The translations under genes were made by a program, and so were the position numbers. This document shows, piece after piece, positions 52,814 through 61,975 of a DNA stretch of 64,000 nt. The stretch comes from Erwinia sp050410775. GTDB taxonomy: Bacteria > Pseudomonadota > Gammaproteobacteria > Enterobacterales > Enterobacteriaceae. The notes beneath the pieces were generated by a model. It ran no database searches, was not told the DNA's origin, and worked only from the letters and a program-made list of their open reading frames with translations. Within the stretch, counting starts at the first letter, position 1; each line of letters starts with the position of its first letter. The stretch is taken from the NCBI RefSeq assembly GCF_050410775.1, contig NZ_CP191229.1. One strand, written 5' to 3'.

Positions 52814-52830
52814 GTCGGAGGAGAAGAACA

Positions 52831-53652
52831 ATGGCAGTTGTTAAATGTAAACCGACATCTCCGGGTCGTCGCCATGTAGTTAAAGTGGTAAACGCGGAGC
52901 TGCACAAGGGCAAACCATTTGCCCCGCTGGTAGAAAAAAACAGCAAATCCGGTGGCCGTAACAACAATGGTCGCATCACTACCCGTCATATCGGTGGTGG
53001 TCACAAGCAGGCTTACCGTATTGTTGACTTCAAACGCAACAAAGATGGTATCCCAGCGACCGTTGAACGTCTTGAGTACGATCCGAACCGCTCCGCGAAC
53101 ATCGCGCTGGTTCTGTACAAAGACGGCGAGCGCCGTTACATCCTGGCCCCTAAAGGCCTGAAAGCTGGTGACCAGATTCAGTCTGGCGTTGATGCTGCGA
53201 TTAAAGCGGGTAACACCCTGCCGATGCGTAACATCCCAGTGGGTTCCACCGTACACAACGTAGAAATGAAACCAGGCAAAGGCGGTCAGATTGCTCGCTC
53301 AGCTGGTGCTTACGTGCAGATCGTTGCGCGTGAAGGTTCCTACGTTACCCTGCGTCTGCGTTCAGGTGAAATGCGTAAAGTCGAATTAGACTGCCGCGCA
53401 ACCCTGGGTGAAGTCGGTAACGCTGAGCACATGCTTCGCGTTCTGGGTAAAGCCGGTGCAGCTCGTTGGCGCGGTGTTCGTCCTACCGTTCGCGGTACTG
53501 CGATGAACCCAGTCGATCACCCACACGGTGGTGGTGAAGGTCGTAACTTTGGTAAGCACCCTGTTTCACCTTGGGGCCTGCAGACTAAAGGTAAGAAGAC
53601 CCGTAGCAACAAGCGTACTGATAAGTTTATCGTACGTCGCCGTAGCAAATAA
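52831..53652 (+). CDS. rplB: 50S ribosomal protein L2
   Basis: A 273-residue 50S core protein. The conserved C-terminal segment with the functional His is present (AMNPVDHPHGGGEGR). GGAGGAG lies before the ATG. Confidence 0.98.
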   Translation: MAVVKCKPTSPGRRHVVKVVNAELHKGKPFAPLVEKNSKSGGRNNNGRITTRHIGGGHKQAYRIVDFKRNKDGIPATVERLEYDPNRSANIALVLYKDGERRYILAPKGLKAGDQIQSGVDAAIKAGNTLPMRNIPVGSTVHNVEMKPGKGGQIARSAGAYVQIVAREGSYVTLRLRSGEMRKVELDCRATLGEVGNAEHMLRVLGKAGAARWRGVRPTVRGTAMNPVDHPHGGGEGRNFGKHPVSPWGLQTKGKKTRSNKRTDKFIVRRRSK

Positions 53653-53668
53653 TTTTAGAGGATAAGCC

Positions 53669-53947
53669 ATGCCACGTTCTCTCAAGAAAGGTCCTTTTAT
53701 TGACCTGCACTTGCTGAAGAAGGTAGAGAAAGCGGTGGAAAGCGGAGACAAGAAGCCTTTGCGCACCTGGTCCCGTCGTTCAACGATCTTCCCTAACATG
53801 ATCGGTTTGACCATCGCTGTCCATAATGGTCGTCAGCACGTTCCTGTCTTTGTTTCCGACGAAATGGTCGGTCACAAACTGGGTGAATTTGCACCGACTC
53901 GTACTTATCGCGGCCACACTGCTGATAAGAAAGCCAAGAAACGCTAA
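53669..53947 (+). CDS. rpsS: 30S ribosomal protein S19
   Basis: A 92-residue 30S head protein (MPRSLKKGPFIDLHLLKKVE; HKLGEFAPTRTYRGH). Confidence 0.98.
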   Translation: MPRSLKKGPFIDLHLLKKVEKAVESGDKKPLRTWSRRSTIFPNMIGLTIAVHNGRQHVPVFVSDEMVGHKLGEFAPTRTYRGHTADKKAKKR

Positions 53948-53959
53948 CAGGAGGAAGAG

Positions 53960-54292
53960 ATGGAAACTATCGCTAAACATCGCCACGCTCGTTCTTCTGC
54001 TCAGAAGGTTCGCCTGGTAGCAGATCTTGTACGCGGTAAGAAAGTGTCGCAGGCTCTGGACATTTTGACCTACACCAATAAGAAAGCGGCTGTACTGGTC
54101 AAGAAAGTTCTGGAATCTGCCATTGCTAACGCCGAACACAACGATGGCGCTGACATTGATGATCTGAAAGTCACGAAGATCTTCGTAGACGAAGGCCCAA
54201 GCATGAAGCGCATTATGCCTCGTGCAAAAGGTCGTGCAGATCGCATCCTGAAGCGCACCAGCCACATTACTGTGGTTGTGTCCGATCGCTGA
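53960..54292 (+). CDS. rplV: 50S ribosomal protein L22
   Basis: A 110-residue protein with the tunnel-constriction hairpin ([20 protein letters not shown]) near the macrolide site, with no change suggesting resistance visible by eye. Confidence 0.98.
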
Positions 54293-54309
54293 GACTCTGG
54301 AGACTAGCA

Positions 54310-55008
54310 ATGGGTCAGAAAGTACATCCTAATGGTATTCGCCTGGGTATTGTTAAACCCTGGAACTCTACCTGGTTCGCCAATACCAAAGAATTCGCTG
54401 ACAACCTGGACAGCGACTTTAAAGTACGTCAGTTCCTGACTAAAGAACTGGCTAAAGCGTCCGTATCTCGTATCGTTATCGAGCGTCCGGCTAAGAGCAT
54501 CCGTGTGACTATTCACACCGCTCGTCCTGGCATCGTGATCGGTAAGAAAGGCGAAGACGTAGAAAAACTGCGCAAGGTCGTAGCGGATATCGCTGGCGTT
54601 CCTGCACAGATCAATATCGCCGAAGTCCGTAAACCGGAACTGGACGCTAAATTGGTTGCTGACAGCATCACTTCACAGCTGGAGCGTCGTGTGATGTTCC
54701 GTCGTGCGATGAAGCGTGCTGTACAGAACGCAATGCGTCTGGGCGCTAAAGGGATCAAAGTTGAAGTTAGTGGCCGTCTGGGCGGTGCTGAAATCGCGCG
54801 TACCGAATGGTACCGTGAAGGCCGCGTGCCGTTGCACACCCTGCGTGCTGACATTGACTACAACACCTCTGAAGCGCACACCACTTATGGTGTCATCGGC
54901 GTTAAGGTATGGATCTTCAAAGGTGAGATCCTGGGTGGTATGGCTGCTGTTGAACAACCGGAACCGGCTGCTCAACCTAAAAAGCAGCAGCGTAAAGGCC
55001 GTAAGTAA
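54310..55008 (+). CDS. rpsC: 30S ribosomal protein S3
   Basis: A 232-residue mRNA-entry protein with a KH domain (PGIVIGKKGEDVEKLRK). Its Lys/Gln-rich tail is one residue shorter than in E. coli. Confidence 0.98.
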   Translation: MGQKVHPNGIRLGIVKPWNSTWFANTKEFADNLDSDFKVRQFLTKELAKASVSRIVIERPAKSIRVTIHTARPGIVIGKKGEDVEKLRKVVADIAGVPAQINIAEVRKPELDAKLVADSITSQLERRVMFRRAMKRAVQNAMRLGAKGIKVEVSGRLGGAEIARTEWYREGRVPLHTLRADIDYNTSEAHTTYGVIGVKVWIFKGEILGGMAAVEQPEPAAQPKKQQRKGRK

Positions 55009-55020
55009 GGAGAGTCGCTG

Positions 55021-55431
55021 ATGTTACAACCAAAGCGTACAAAATTCCGTAAAGTGCACAAAGGCCGCAACCGTGGTCTGGCGCAGGGTACGGATGTTAG
55101 CTTCGGTACTTTCGGTCTGAAAGCTGTTGGCCGTGGTCGTCTGACTGCTCGTCAGATCGAAGCAGCACGTCGTGCTATGACCCGTGCAGTTAAGCGTCAA
55201 GGTAAAATTTGGATCCGTGTATTCCCGGACAAACCAATTACCGAGAAGCCGCTGGAAGTGCGTATGGGTAAAGGTAAAGGTAACGTAGAGTATTGGGTTG
55301 CCTTGATCCAGCCTGGTAAAGTCCTGTATGAAATGGACGGTGTTCCGGAAGAGCTGGCCCGTGAAGCATTCAAGCTGGCAGCAGCAAAACTGCCTATCAA
55401 AACCACCTTTGTAACTAAGACGGTGATGTAA
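55021..55431 (+). CDS. rplP: 50S ribosomal protein L16
   Basis: A 136-residue protein at the A-site side of the 50S; the loop containing hydroxylated Arg81 (RMGKGKGNVEYWVA) is intact. It overlaps rpmC by one base (TAATG). Confidence 0.98.
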   Translation: MLQPKRTKFRKVHKGRNRGLAQGTDVSFGTFGLKAVGRGRLTARQIEAARRAMTRAVKRQGKIWIRVFPDKPITEKPLEVRMGKGKGNVEYWVALIQPGKVLYEMDGVPEELAREAFKLAAAKLPIKTTFVTKTVM

Positions 55432-55622
55432 TGAAAGCAACAGAGCTGCGTGAAAAAAGCGTTGAAGAGCTGAACACAGAGCTGCTTAACCTGCTGCGTG
55501 AGCAGTTCAACCTGCGCATGCAGGCAGCATCCGGCCAACTGCAACAGACTCATCTGTTGAAGAATGTGCGTCGTGATGTTGCACGCGTTAAGACTTTACT
55601 GACTGAGAAGGCGGGTGCGTAA
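55431..55622 (+). CDS. rpmC: 50S ribosomal protein L29
   Basis: A 63-residue helical tunnel-exit protein (MKATELREKSVEELNTELLN). It overlaps rplP and rpsQ by one base each. Confidence 0.98.
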   Translation: MKATELREKSVEELNTELLNLLREQFNLRMQAASGQLQQTHLLKNVRRDVARVKTLLTEKAGA

Positions 55623-55876
55623 TGACCGATAAAATCCGTACTCTGCAAGGTCGTGTGACTAGTGACAAAATGGAGAAATCCATCGTTGTTGCTATCGAAC
55701 GTTTCGTGAAACACCCAATCTACGGTAAGTTCATTAAGCGTACGACTAAAATGCACGTACATGACGAGAACAATGAATGTGGTATCGGCGACGTGGTTGA
55801 AATCCGCGAATGCCGTCCACTGTCCAAGACTAAGTCCTGGACCCTGGTTCGCGTTATTGAGAAAGCCGTTCTGTAA
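55622..55876 (+). CDS. rpsQ: 30S ribosomal protein S17
   Basis: An 84-residue early 16S binder; the last gene of the S10 operon, followed by a strong terminator rather than directly by the spc region. Confidence 0.98.
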   Translation: MTDKIRTLQGRVTSDKMEKSIVVAIERFVKHPIYGKFIKRTTKMHVHDENNECGIGDVVEIRECRPLSKTKSWTLVRVIEKAVL

Positions 55877-55894
55877 TAAGAACTTTTTCTCTGT

Positions 55895-55923
55895 AAAAAC
55901 CCCCGCTTGTCGGGGGTTTTTTT
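55895..55923 (+). terminator. S10 operon terminator
   Basis: AAAAACCCCC / CGGGGGTTTTT-type stem with a 6-nt loop and a T-run, 18 bases after rpsQ. Confidence 0.9.
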
Positions 55924-55988
55924 CGTTTTATGCTTCGCTGATGTCTGTCTCTCCTTTACTTTAATCCTGCCTGCCGTTTTTATTTTCC

Positions 55989-56017
55989 TTACAAAACCAC
56001 CTTATGCTGGCCATAAT
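55989..56017 (+). promoter_or_regulatory. Candidate promoter of the amidohydrolase gene
   Basis: TTACAA (55989-55994) and CATAAT (56012-56017) are spaced 17 bp. The start would be about 115 nt before the ATG. It suggests independent transcription after the S10 terminator. Confidence 0.45.
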
Positions 56018-56138
56018 CTGCGATGCAGATCTCGTTTAAAACTCAGGCAAAGCTTAAAATTTCTGATGTTCAAAGAACTGAACACGGGAATGCAAGGCGC
56101 GTTAAGCCCTGTTGTGCAAAAGAACATGGAAAGTGATT

Positions 56139-57629
56139 ATGTTAAAGGAAAACCCCGATCGCACCCGCCGGATGCTACTGACCCTGCCGCTGCTGGCTGC
56201 GTCTTCACAAATACTGGCCGCAGGTAATAATGTCCTCCCCGCATCAGAAACCCCAGGCGCCAGGCCTGAACTTAAACCCGGCCGTACCCTGTTGCTAAAA
56301 AATGCCGATATGGTAGTCACGATGGATGCGGACAGGCGGGAGATCCCTCACGGGAGCGTGCTCATTAAGGGCAATACTATTGTCGCCGTAGGCAAAGCAG
56401 ATGAGCTTCCCCAGTCGGCTGATGAGGTTATCAATCTCAAAGGTCATATTGCCATACCAGGATTGATCAACACACACCATCATATGTACCAGAGCCTGAC
56501 GCGGGTTATTCCGTCTGCTCAGGATGGCGAATTATTTAAATGGATAACGAGTCTGTACCCTGTCTGGGAGAAACTGACGCCGGAAATGATCCGTGTTTCG
56601 ACCCAGATGTCGATGGCGGAACTTATCCTGTCAGGCTGCACGACTTCCAGCGACCATCTCTATATCTACCCAAATGGGTGCCGGCTTGATGACAGTATTG
56701 AAGCGGCTGTCATGATGGGAATGCGGTTTCATCCCAGCCGCGGCAGCATGGGCTTAGGTAAATCTCAGGGGGGATTGCCTCCCGATTCGGTAGTGGAGAA
56801 AGGGAGCGATATCCTCAGAGACACACAGCGTGTTATTGAGCGTTACCATGATGACAGTCGTGGTTCAATGCTCCGTCTTGTCGTCGCGCCCTGTTCTCCG
56901 TTTTCGGTTACAAAGACGTTAATGAAAGAGTCTGCCACGCTGGCACGGCATTACAAAGTCTCAATGCATACACACCTGGCTGAAAATGAGAGCGACCTTC
57001 GCTACAGCCGGGAAAAATTTAACTGCACGCCTGCGCAGTATGTGGAAGAGCTGGGCTGGGTAGGGCATGACGTCTGGCATGCCCACTGCGTTAAGCTGGA
57101 TGACTATGGCATTAAGCTTTTTGCCCGGACAGAAACGGGAGTAGCGCACTGTCCATGTTCCAATATGCGTCTGGCGTCCGGGATTGCGCCTGTCCGTAAG
57201 ATGCTGGATGCCGGGGTGCATGTCGCGCTGGGCGTGGACGGCTCGGCCTCGAATGATACCTCAGATGTCATTAACGAAGTGCGTCAGGCTATGCTGTTAC
57301 AACGCGTAGGCTTCGGACCGAATGCAATGACGGCCCGACAGGCGCTGGAGATCGCCACGCTTGGCGGGGCTAAAGTTCTTAATCGGGACGATGTTGGCTC
57401 GCTGGCGCCCGGCATGATGGCTGACGTCGCGGTATTCAATCTCAACAAGCCGGGTATGGCAGGCGCGGTACACGATCCCGTCGCCGCGCTGGTGTTCTGT
57501 AATCCAGGGCAAGTTGCCTATAGCGTCATCAATGGACGCGTGCTGGTCAGGGAAGGGCAAATGAGTGAAGTGGATCTGCCCGTCATTATGGAAAGCCATA
57601 ACAGACTCGCCGCCACGCTTTATACATAA
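56139..57629 (+). CDS. 8-oxoguanine deaminase-like amidohydrolase with Tat-like N-terminus
   Basis: A 496-residue protein of the ATZ/TRZ amidohydrolase family, close in motif pattern to bacterial 8-oxoguanine deaminases. The HxH metal site is His113/His115 (LINTHHHMYQSLTR). Further motifs are GCTTSSDHLYIYPNG, MHTHLAENES, HAHCVKLDD and GVDGSASNDTSD (metal Asp). An extra N-terminus of about 35-50 residues has a twin-arginine-like T-R-R-M-L-L at 9-14, a hydrophobic stretch and ASSQILAAG, suggesting Tat export to the periplasm. ATG 56139 is preceded by GGAAAG. It lies between rpsQ and rplN, adjacent in E. coli. Substrate and export are inferred. Confidence 0.82.
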   Translation: MLKENPDRTRRMLLTLPLLAASSQILAAGNNVLPASETPGARPELKPGRTLLLKNADMVVTMDADRREIPHGSVLIKGNTIVAVGKADELPQSADEVINLKGHIAIPGLINTHHHMYQSLTRVIPSAQDGELFKWITSLYPVWEKLTPEMIRVSTQMSMAELILSGCTTSSDHLYIYPNGCRLDDSIEAAVMMGMRFHPSRGSMGLGKSQGGLPPDSVVEKGSDILRDTQRVIERYHDDSRGSMLRLVVAPCSPFSVTKTLMKESATLARHYKVSMHTHLAENESDLRYSREKFNCTPAQYVEELGWVGHDVWHAHCVKLDDYGIKLFARTETGVAHCPCSNMRLASGIAPVRKMLDAGVHVALGVDGSASNDTSDVINEVRQAMLLQRVGFGPNAMTARQALEIATLGGAKVLNRDDVGSLAPGMMADVAVFNLNKPGMAGAVHDPVAALVFCNPGQVAYSVINGRVLVREGQMSEVDLPVIMESHNRLAATLYT

Positions 57630-57638
57630 AACCGCCTG

Positions 57639-57663
57639 GGGTGGCATGCCCTTTAAGCCACCC
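57639..57663 (+). terminator. Hairpin after the amidohydrolase
   Basis: A 7-bp stem GGGTGGC / GCCACCC with an 11-nt loop, weak U-tract. Possible terminator. Confidence 0.4.
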
Positions 57664-57844
57664 GTTCACTCTGTTTTACCTCCGTTTATCTCCTGGCAGC
57701 AGTAAGAAGCTGAAGAAGTGTGCAGAATACCGTTTGCTACCGGGAGAACAATTCCTTAGAATGTCGCGTTCCTCATTTTAGAGGTCCAAATATCGGCTCG
57801 ATATGAGTCGTTTATTTTTTCTACCCTTATGCGAGAAGCGGTGT

Positions 57845-57850
57845 TATAAT
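57845..57850 (+). promoter_or_regulatory. spc operon promoter (-10)
   Basis: TATAAT followed by GCTGCGCCC. The surrounding sequence (TTTATTTTTTCTACCC upstream, GAAGCGGTGT before the -10) resembles the E. coli spc promoter. The rest of the 300-bp gap (57630-57929) shows no gene. Confidence 0.8.
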
Positions 57851-57929
57851 GCTGCGCCCTCAATTATGGGGCTTTTAATCGACCTGAATCAGGTCCCGAA
57901 GTAGTAGTTGACATTAGCGGAGCACTAAA

Positions 57930-58301
57930 ATGATCCAAGAACAGACTATGCTGAACGTCGCCGACAACTCCGGTGCACGTCGCGTAATGTGTATCAAGGT
58001 TCTGGGTGGCTCGCACCGTCGCTACGCAGGCGTAGGCGATATCATCAAAATTACCATCAAGGAAGCAATTCCTCGCGGTAAGGTTAAGAAGGGTGATGTG
58101 CTGAAGGCGGTAGTGGTGCGCACCAGGAAGGGTGTTCGTCGCCCGGACGGTTCTGTCATTCGCTTCGATGGCAATGCATGCGTTATTTTAAATAATAACA
58201 GTGAGCAGCCAATCGGTACGCGTATTTTTGGGCCGGTAACTCGTGAACTTCGTACTGAAAAGTTCATGAAAATTATCTCTCTGGCACCAGAAGTACTCTA
58301 A
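57930..58301 (+). CDS. rplN: 50S ribosomal protein L14
   Basis: A 123-residue subunit-interface protein, first gene of the spc operon (MIQEQTMLNVADNSGARRVM; RRPDGSVIRFDGNACVILN). Confidence 0.98.
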   Translation: MIQEQTMLNVADNSGARRVMCIKVLGGSHRRYAGVGDIIKITIKEAIPRGKVKKGDVLKAVVVRTRKGVRRPDGSVIRFDGNACVILNNNSEQPIGTRIFGPVTRELRTEKFMKIISLAPEVL

Positions 58302-58311
58302 GGAGCGAAAA

Positions 58312-58626
58312 ATGGCAGCTAAAATCCGTCGCGATGACGAAGTTATCGTGCTGACCGGTAAAGATAAAGGTAAGCGCGGTAAAGTTAAAAATGTCCTGTC
58401 TTCTGGCAAGGTCATTGTTGAAGGTATCAACCTGGTTAAGAAACATCAGAAGCCGGTTCCGGCCCTGAACCAACCAGGCGGCATCGTTGAAAAAGAAGCT
58501 GCTATTCAGGTTTCTAACGTTGCGCTTTACAACACTGCCACCGGCAAGGCTGACCGTGTAGGCTTTAGGTTCGAAGACGGCAAAAAAGTCCGTTTCTTCA
58601 AATCTAACAGCGAAACTATCAAGTAA
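58312..58626 (+). CDS. rplX: 50S ribosomal protein L24
   Basis: A 104-residue assembly initiator with a KOW motif (DDEVIVLTGKDKGKRGKVK). Confidence 0.98.
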   Translation: MAAKIRRDDEVIVLTGKDKGKRGKVKNVLSSGKVIVEGINLVKKHQKPVPALNQPGGIVEKEAAIQVSNVALYNTATGKADRVGFRFEDGKKVRFFKSNSETIK

Positions 58627-58640
58627 TTTGGAGTAGTACG

Positions 58641-59180
58641 ATGGCGAAACTGCATGATTACTACAAAGACGAAGTAGTTAACAAACTCATGACTGAGTTT
58701 AACTACAATTCTGTCATGCAAGTCCCTCGGGTCGAGAAGATCACCCTGAACATGGGTGTTGGTGAAGCGATCGCTGATAAGAAACTGCTGGATAATGCAG
58801 CAGCAGACTTAGCAGCAATCTCCGGTCAAAAGCCGTTTATCACCAAAGCACGCAAATCTGTTGCAGGCTTCAAAATCCGTCAGGGCTATCCGATCGGCTG
58901 TAAAGTGACTCTGCGTGGCGAGCGCATGTGGGAGTTCTTTGAGCGTCTGATTTCTATTGCTGTTCCACGTATCCGTGACTTCCGTGGCTTGTCCGCTAAG
59001 TCATTCGACGGCCGTGGTAACTACAGCATGGGCGTTCGTGAGCAGATCATCTTCCCAGAAATCGACTATGACAAAGTCGATCGCGTTCGTGGTTTGGATA
59101 TTACCATTACCACTACTGCGAAATCTGACGATGAAGGCCGTGCACTGCTGGCTGCCTTTGACTTCCCGTTCCGCAAGTAA
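58641..59180 (+). CDS. rplE: 50S ribosomal protein L5
   Basis: A 179-residue 5S rRNA-binding protein of the central protuberance. The rplX-rplE junction is where S8 represses the operon in E. coli. Confidence 0.98.
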   Translation: MAKLHDYYKDEVVNKLMTEFNYNSVMQVPRVEKITLNMGVGEAIADKKLLDNAAADLAAISGQKPFITKARKSVAGFKIRQGYPIGCKVTLRGERMWEFFERLISIAVPRIRDFRGLSAKSFDGRGNYSMGVREQIIFPEIDYDKVDRVRGLDITITTTAKSDDEGRALLAAFDFPFRK

Positions 59181-59194
59181 GGTAGGGTTACTTC

Positions 59195-59500
59195 ATGGCT
59201 AAGCAATCGATGAAGGCACGCGAAGTCGTTCGCGTAAAACTGGCTGATAAATACCGCGCTAAACGCGAGGAATTGAAAGCTATCATCTCTAGTGTGAACG
59301 CATCTGACGAAGAACGTTGGAATGCTGTTCTGAAGTTGCAGACTCTGCCGCGTGATTCCAGCCCGTCCCGTCAGCGTAACCGCTGCCGCCAGACTGGTCG
59401 TCCACATGGTTATGTGGGCAAGTTCGGGTTGAGCCGTATCAAGCTGCGTGAAGCCGCCATGCGCGGTGAAGTGCCAGGCTTGAAAAAGGCTAGCTGGTAA
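59195..59500 (+). CDS. rpsN: 30S ribosomal protein S14
   Basis: A 101-residue long, zinc-free form (no CxxC pairs; RNRCRQTGRPHGYVGKFGLS). Confidence 0.98.
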   Translation: MAKQSMKAREVVRVKLADKYRAKREELKAIISSVNASDEERWNAVLKLQTLPRDSSPSRQRNRCRQTGRPHGYVGKFGLSRIKLREAAMRGEVPGLKKASW

Positions 59501-59530
59501 TTACCAATTGAATCACGGGAGTAAAGACAG

Positions 59531-59923
59531 ATGAGCATGCAAGATCCGATCGCGGATATGCTGACCCGTATCCGTAACGGTCAAACCGCGAACAAAGTTG
59601 CGGTCACCATGCCTTCCTCCAAGCTGAAAGTGGCAATTGCCAACGTGCTGAAGGAAGAAGGATATATTGAAGAATTTAAAATCGAAGGCGATACCAAGCC
59701 AGAACTGGAACTGACTCTTAAGTATTTCCAGGGCAAGGCTGTGGTAGAAAGCATTCAGCGTGTTAGCCGTCCAGGTCTGCGTATTTATAAGCGCAAAGAC
59801 GAACTGCCAAAAGTTATGGCAGGACTGGGCATCGCTGTTGTTTCTACCTCTAAAGGTGTTATGACCGATCGTGCAGCGCGCCAGGCTGGTCTTGGTGGCG
59901 AAATTATCTGCTACGTAGCTTAA
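59531..59923 (+). CDS. rpsH: 30S ribosomal protein S8
   Basis: A 130-residue 16S central-domain binder and autogenous repressor of the spc operon (MSMQDPIADMLTRIRNGQ). Confidence 0.98.
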   Translation: MSMQDPIADMLTRIRNGQTANKVAVTMPSSKLKVAIANVLKEEGYIEEFKIEGDTKPELELTLKYFQGKAVVESIQRVSRPGLRIYKRKDELPKVMAGLGIAVVSTSKGVMTDRAARQAGLGGEIICYVA

Positions 59924-59933
59924 GGAGGAATTT

Positions 59934-60467
59934 ATGTCTCGTGTTGCTAAAGCACCTGTCGTGATTCCTGCCGGCGTAGAGGTAAAACTCAACGGTCAGG
60001 TTATTTCGATTAAAGGTAAAAACGGCGAGCTGACTCGTACTCTCAACGATGCTGTAGAAGTTAAGCATGCTGACAACGCACTGACTTTCGCTCCACGCGA
60101 AGGTTTTGTGGACGGTTGGGCACAGGCTGGTACTTCACGTGCATTGCTGAACGGTATGGTTATCGGTGTTACCGAAGGCTTCACTAAGAAGCTGCAGCTG
60201 GTTGGTGTAGGTTATCGTGCAGCCGTTAAAGGCAATGTGGTGAATTTAGCCCTGGGCTTTTCTCACCCTGTTGACCACGCGCTGCCAGCGGGTGTGACTG
60301 CTGAATGTCCAACCCAGACTGAAATCGTGCTGAAAAGCGCTGATAAGCAGCTGGTTGGTCAGGTAGCAGCCGATCTCCGCGCCTACCGTCGTCCTGAGCC
60401 TTATAAAGGCAAGGGTGTTCGTTACGCCGACGAAGTCGTGCGTACCAAAGAGGCTAAGAAGAAGTAA
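59934..60467 (+). CDS. rplF: 50S ribosomal protein L6
   Basis: A 177-residue protein near the GTPase centre, with two repeated domains and the C-terminal motif PEPYKGKGVRYADE. Confidence 0.98.
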   Translation: MSRVAKAPVVIPAGVEVKLNGQVISIKGKNGELTRTLNDAVEVKHADNALTFAPREGFVDGWAQAGTSRALLNGMVIGVTEGFTKKLQLVGVGYRAAVKGNVVNLALGFSHPVDHALPAGVTAECPTQTEIVLKSADKQLVGQVAADLRAYRRPEPYKGKGVRYADEVVRTKEAKKK

Positions 60468-60476
60468 GGTAACACT

Positions 60477-60830
60477 ATGGATAAGAAATCTGCTCGTATC
60501 CGTCGTGCGACCCGCGCACGCCGCAAGCTCAAAGAGCTGGGTGCAACTCGCCTGGTGGTACATCGTACCCCGCGTCATATTTACGCACAGGTAATTGCAT
60601 CTAACGGTTCTGAAGTTCTGGTTGCTGCTTCTACAGTAGAAAAAGCAATCAGTGAGCAACTGAAGTACACCGGAAACAAAGACGCCGCCGCAGCTGTTGG
60701 TAAAGCAGTCGCTGAGCGCGCAATCGAAAAAGGCATCACTGGTGTTTCTTTCGACCGCTCTGGTTTCCAATATCATGGTCGTGTCCAGGCACTGGCAGAT
60801 GCTGCCCGTGAAGCTGGCCTACAGTTCTAA
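60477..60830 (+). CDS. rplR: 50S ribosomal protein L18
   Basis: A 117-residue 5S rRNA-binding protein with a basic N-terminus (MDKKSARIRRATRARRKLKE). Confidence 0.98.
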   Translation: MDKKSARIRRATRARRKLKELGATRLVVHRTPRHIYAQVIASNGSEVLVAASTVEKAISEQLKYTGNKDAAAAVGKAVAERAIEKGITGVSFDRSGFQYHGRVQALADAAREAGLQF

Positions 60831-60844
60831 GGTAGAGGTGTAAG

Positions 60845-61345
60845 ATGGCACACATCGAAAAACAAGCTGGCGAACTGCAGGAAAAGCTGATCGCGGTAAA
60901 TCGCGTATCGAAAACCGTTAAAGGTGGTCGTATTTTCTCCTTCACTGCACTGACAGTGGTAGGCGACGGTAACGGTCGCATCGGTTTTGGTTACGGTAAA
61001 GCGCGTGAAGTTCCAGCAGCGATCCAGAAAGCGATGGAAAAAGCTCGTCGCAATATGATTAACGTCGCGCTGAACAACGGCACCCTGCAGCACCCTGTTA
61101 AAGGTGTGCACACAGGTTCTCGTGTGTTCATGCAGCCGGCTTCTGAAGGTACCGGTATCATCGCCGGCGGTGCAATGCGCGCCGTTCTGGAAGTCGCTGG
61201 GGTTCATAACGTTCTGGCTAAAGCCTACGGTTCCACTAACCCGATTAACGTGGTTCGTGCAACTCTGGATGGTCTGGCTAACATGAGTTCCCCAGAAATG
61301 GTCGCTGCCAAGCGTGGCAAATCCGTTGAAGACATTCTGGGGTAA
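60845..61345 (+). CDS. rpsE: 30S ribosomal protein S5
   Basis: A 166-residue mRNA-entry protein; one residue shorter than E. coli S5. The spectinomycin-loop region (NRVSKTVKGGRIFSF) appears wild type. Confidence 0.98.
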   Translation: MAHIEKQAGELQEKLIAVNRVSKTVKGGRIFSFTALTVVGDGNGRIGFGYGKAREVPAAIQKAMEKARRNMINVALNNGTLQHPVKGVHTGSRVFMQPASEGTGIIAGGAMRAVLEVAGVHNVLAKAYGSTNPINVVRATLDGLANMSSPEMVAAKRGKSVEDILG

Positions 61346-61350
61346 TGACC

Positions 61351-61530
61351 ATGGCTAAGACTATTAAGATTACTCAAACCCGCAGTTCGATCGGCCGTTT
61401 GCCAAAACATAAGGCAACGCTGCTTGGCCTGGGTCTGCGTCGTATTAACCACACCGTAGAGCGTGAAGACACGCCAGCTGTACGCGGTATGGTTAACGCG
61501 ATTTCCTACATGGTTAAAGTGGAGGAGTAA
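61351..61530 (+). CDS. rpmD: 50S ribosomal protein L30
   Basis: A 59-residue protein. I chose ATG 61351 (MAKTIKITQTRSSIG) matching E. coli; an ATG-like start two codons earlier at 61345 overlaps the rpsE stop. Confidence 0.97.
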   Translation: MAKTIKITQTRSSIGRLPKHKATLLGLGLRRINHTVEREDTPAVRGMVNAISYMVKVEE

Positions 61531-61533
61531 CAG

Positions 61534-61968
61534 ATGCGTTTAAATACTCTGTCTCCGGCCGAAGGGTCTAAACACGCACCTAAGCGTCTGGGTCGTGGTA
61601 TTGGTTCTGGCCTCGGTAAAACCGGTGGTCGTGGTCACAAAGGTCAGAACTCTCGTTCTGGCGGTGGCGTACGTCGCGGTTTTGAAGGCGGTCAGATGCC
61701 TCTGTACCGTCGTCTGCCGAAGTTCGGCTTCACCTCTCGCAAAGCAATGGTTACGGCAGAAGTTCGTCTGTCTGACCTGGCGAAAGTTGAAGGCGGCATC
61801 GTCGACCTGAACACGCTGAAAGCGGCCAACATTGTCGGTATTCAGATTGAATTTGCCAAGATTATCCTGTCTGGCGAAGTCACTGCACCGGTAACGGTTC
61901 GCGGTCTGCGTGTCACTAAAGGCGCTCGTGCTGCAATCGAAGCTGCTGGCGGTAAAATTGAGGAATAA
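61534..61968 (+). CDS. rplO: 50S ribosomal protein L15
   Basis: A 144-residue 50S protein with the Gly/Arg-rich N-terminal extension (GRGIGSGLGKTGGRGHKGQ). Confidence 0.98.
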   Translation: MRLNTLSPAEGSKHAPKRLGRGIGSGLGKTGGRGHKGQNSRSGGGVRRGFEGGQMPLYRRLPKFGFTSRKAMVTAEVRLSDLAKVEGGIVDLNTLKAANIVGIQIEFAKIILSGEVTAPVTVRGLRVTKGARAAIEAAGGKIEE

Positions 61969-61975
61969 GTAGCAG

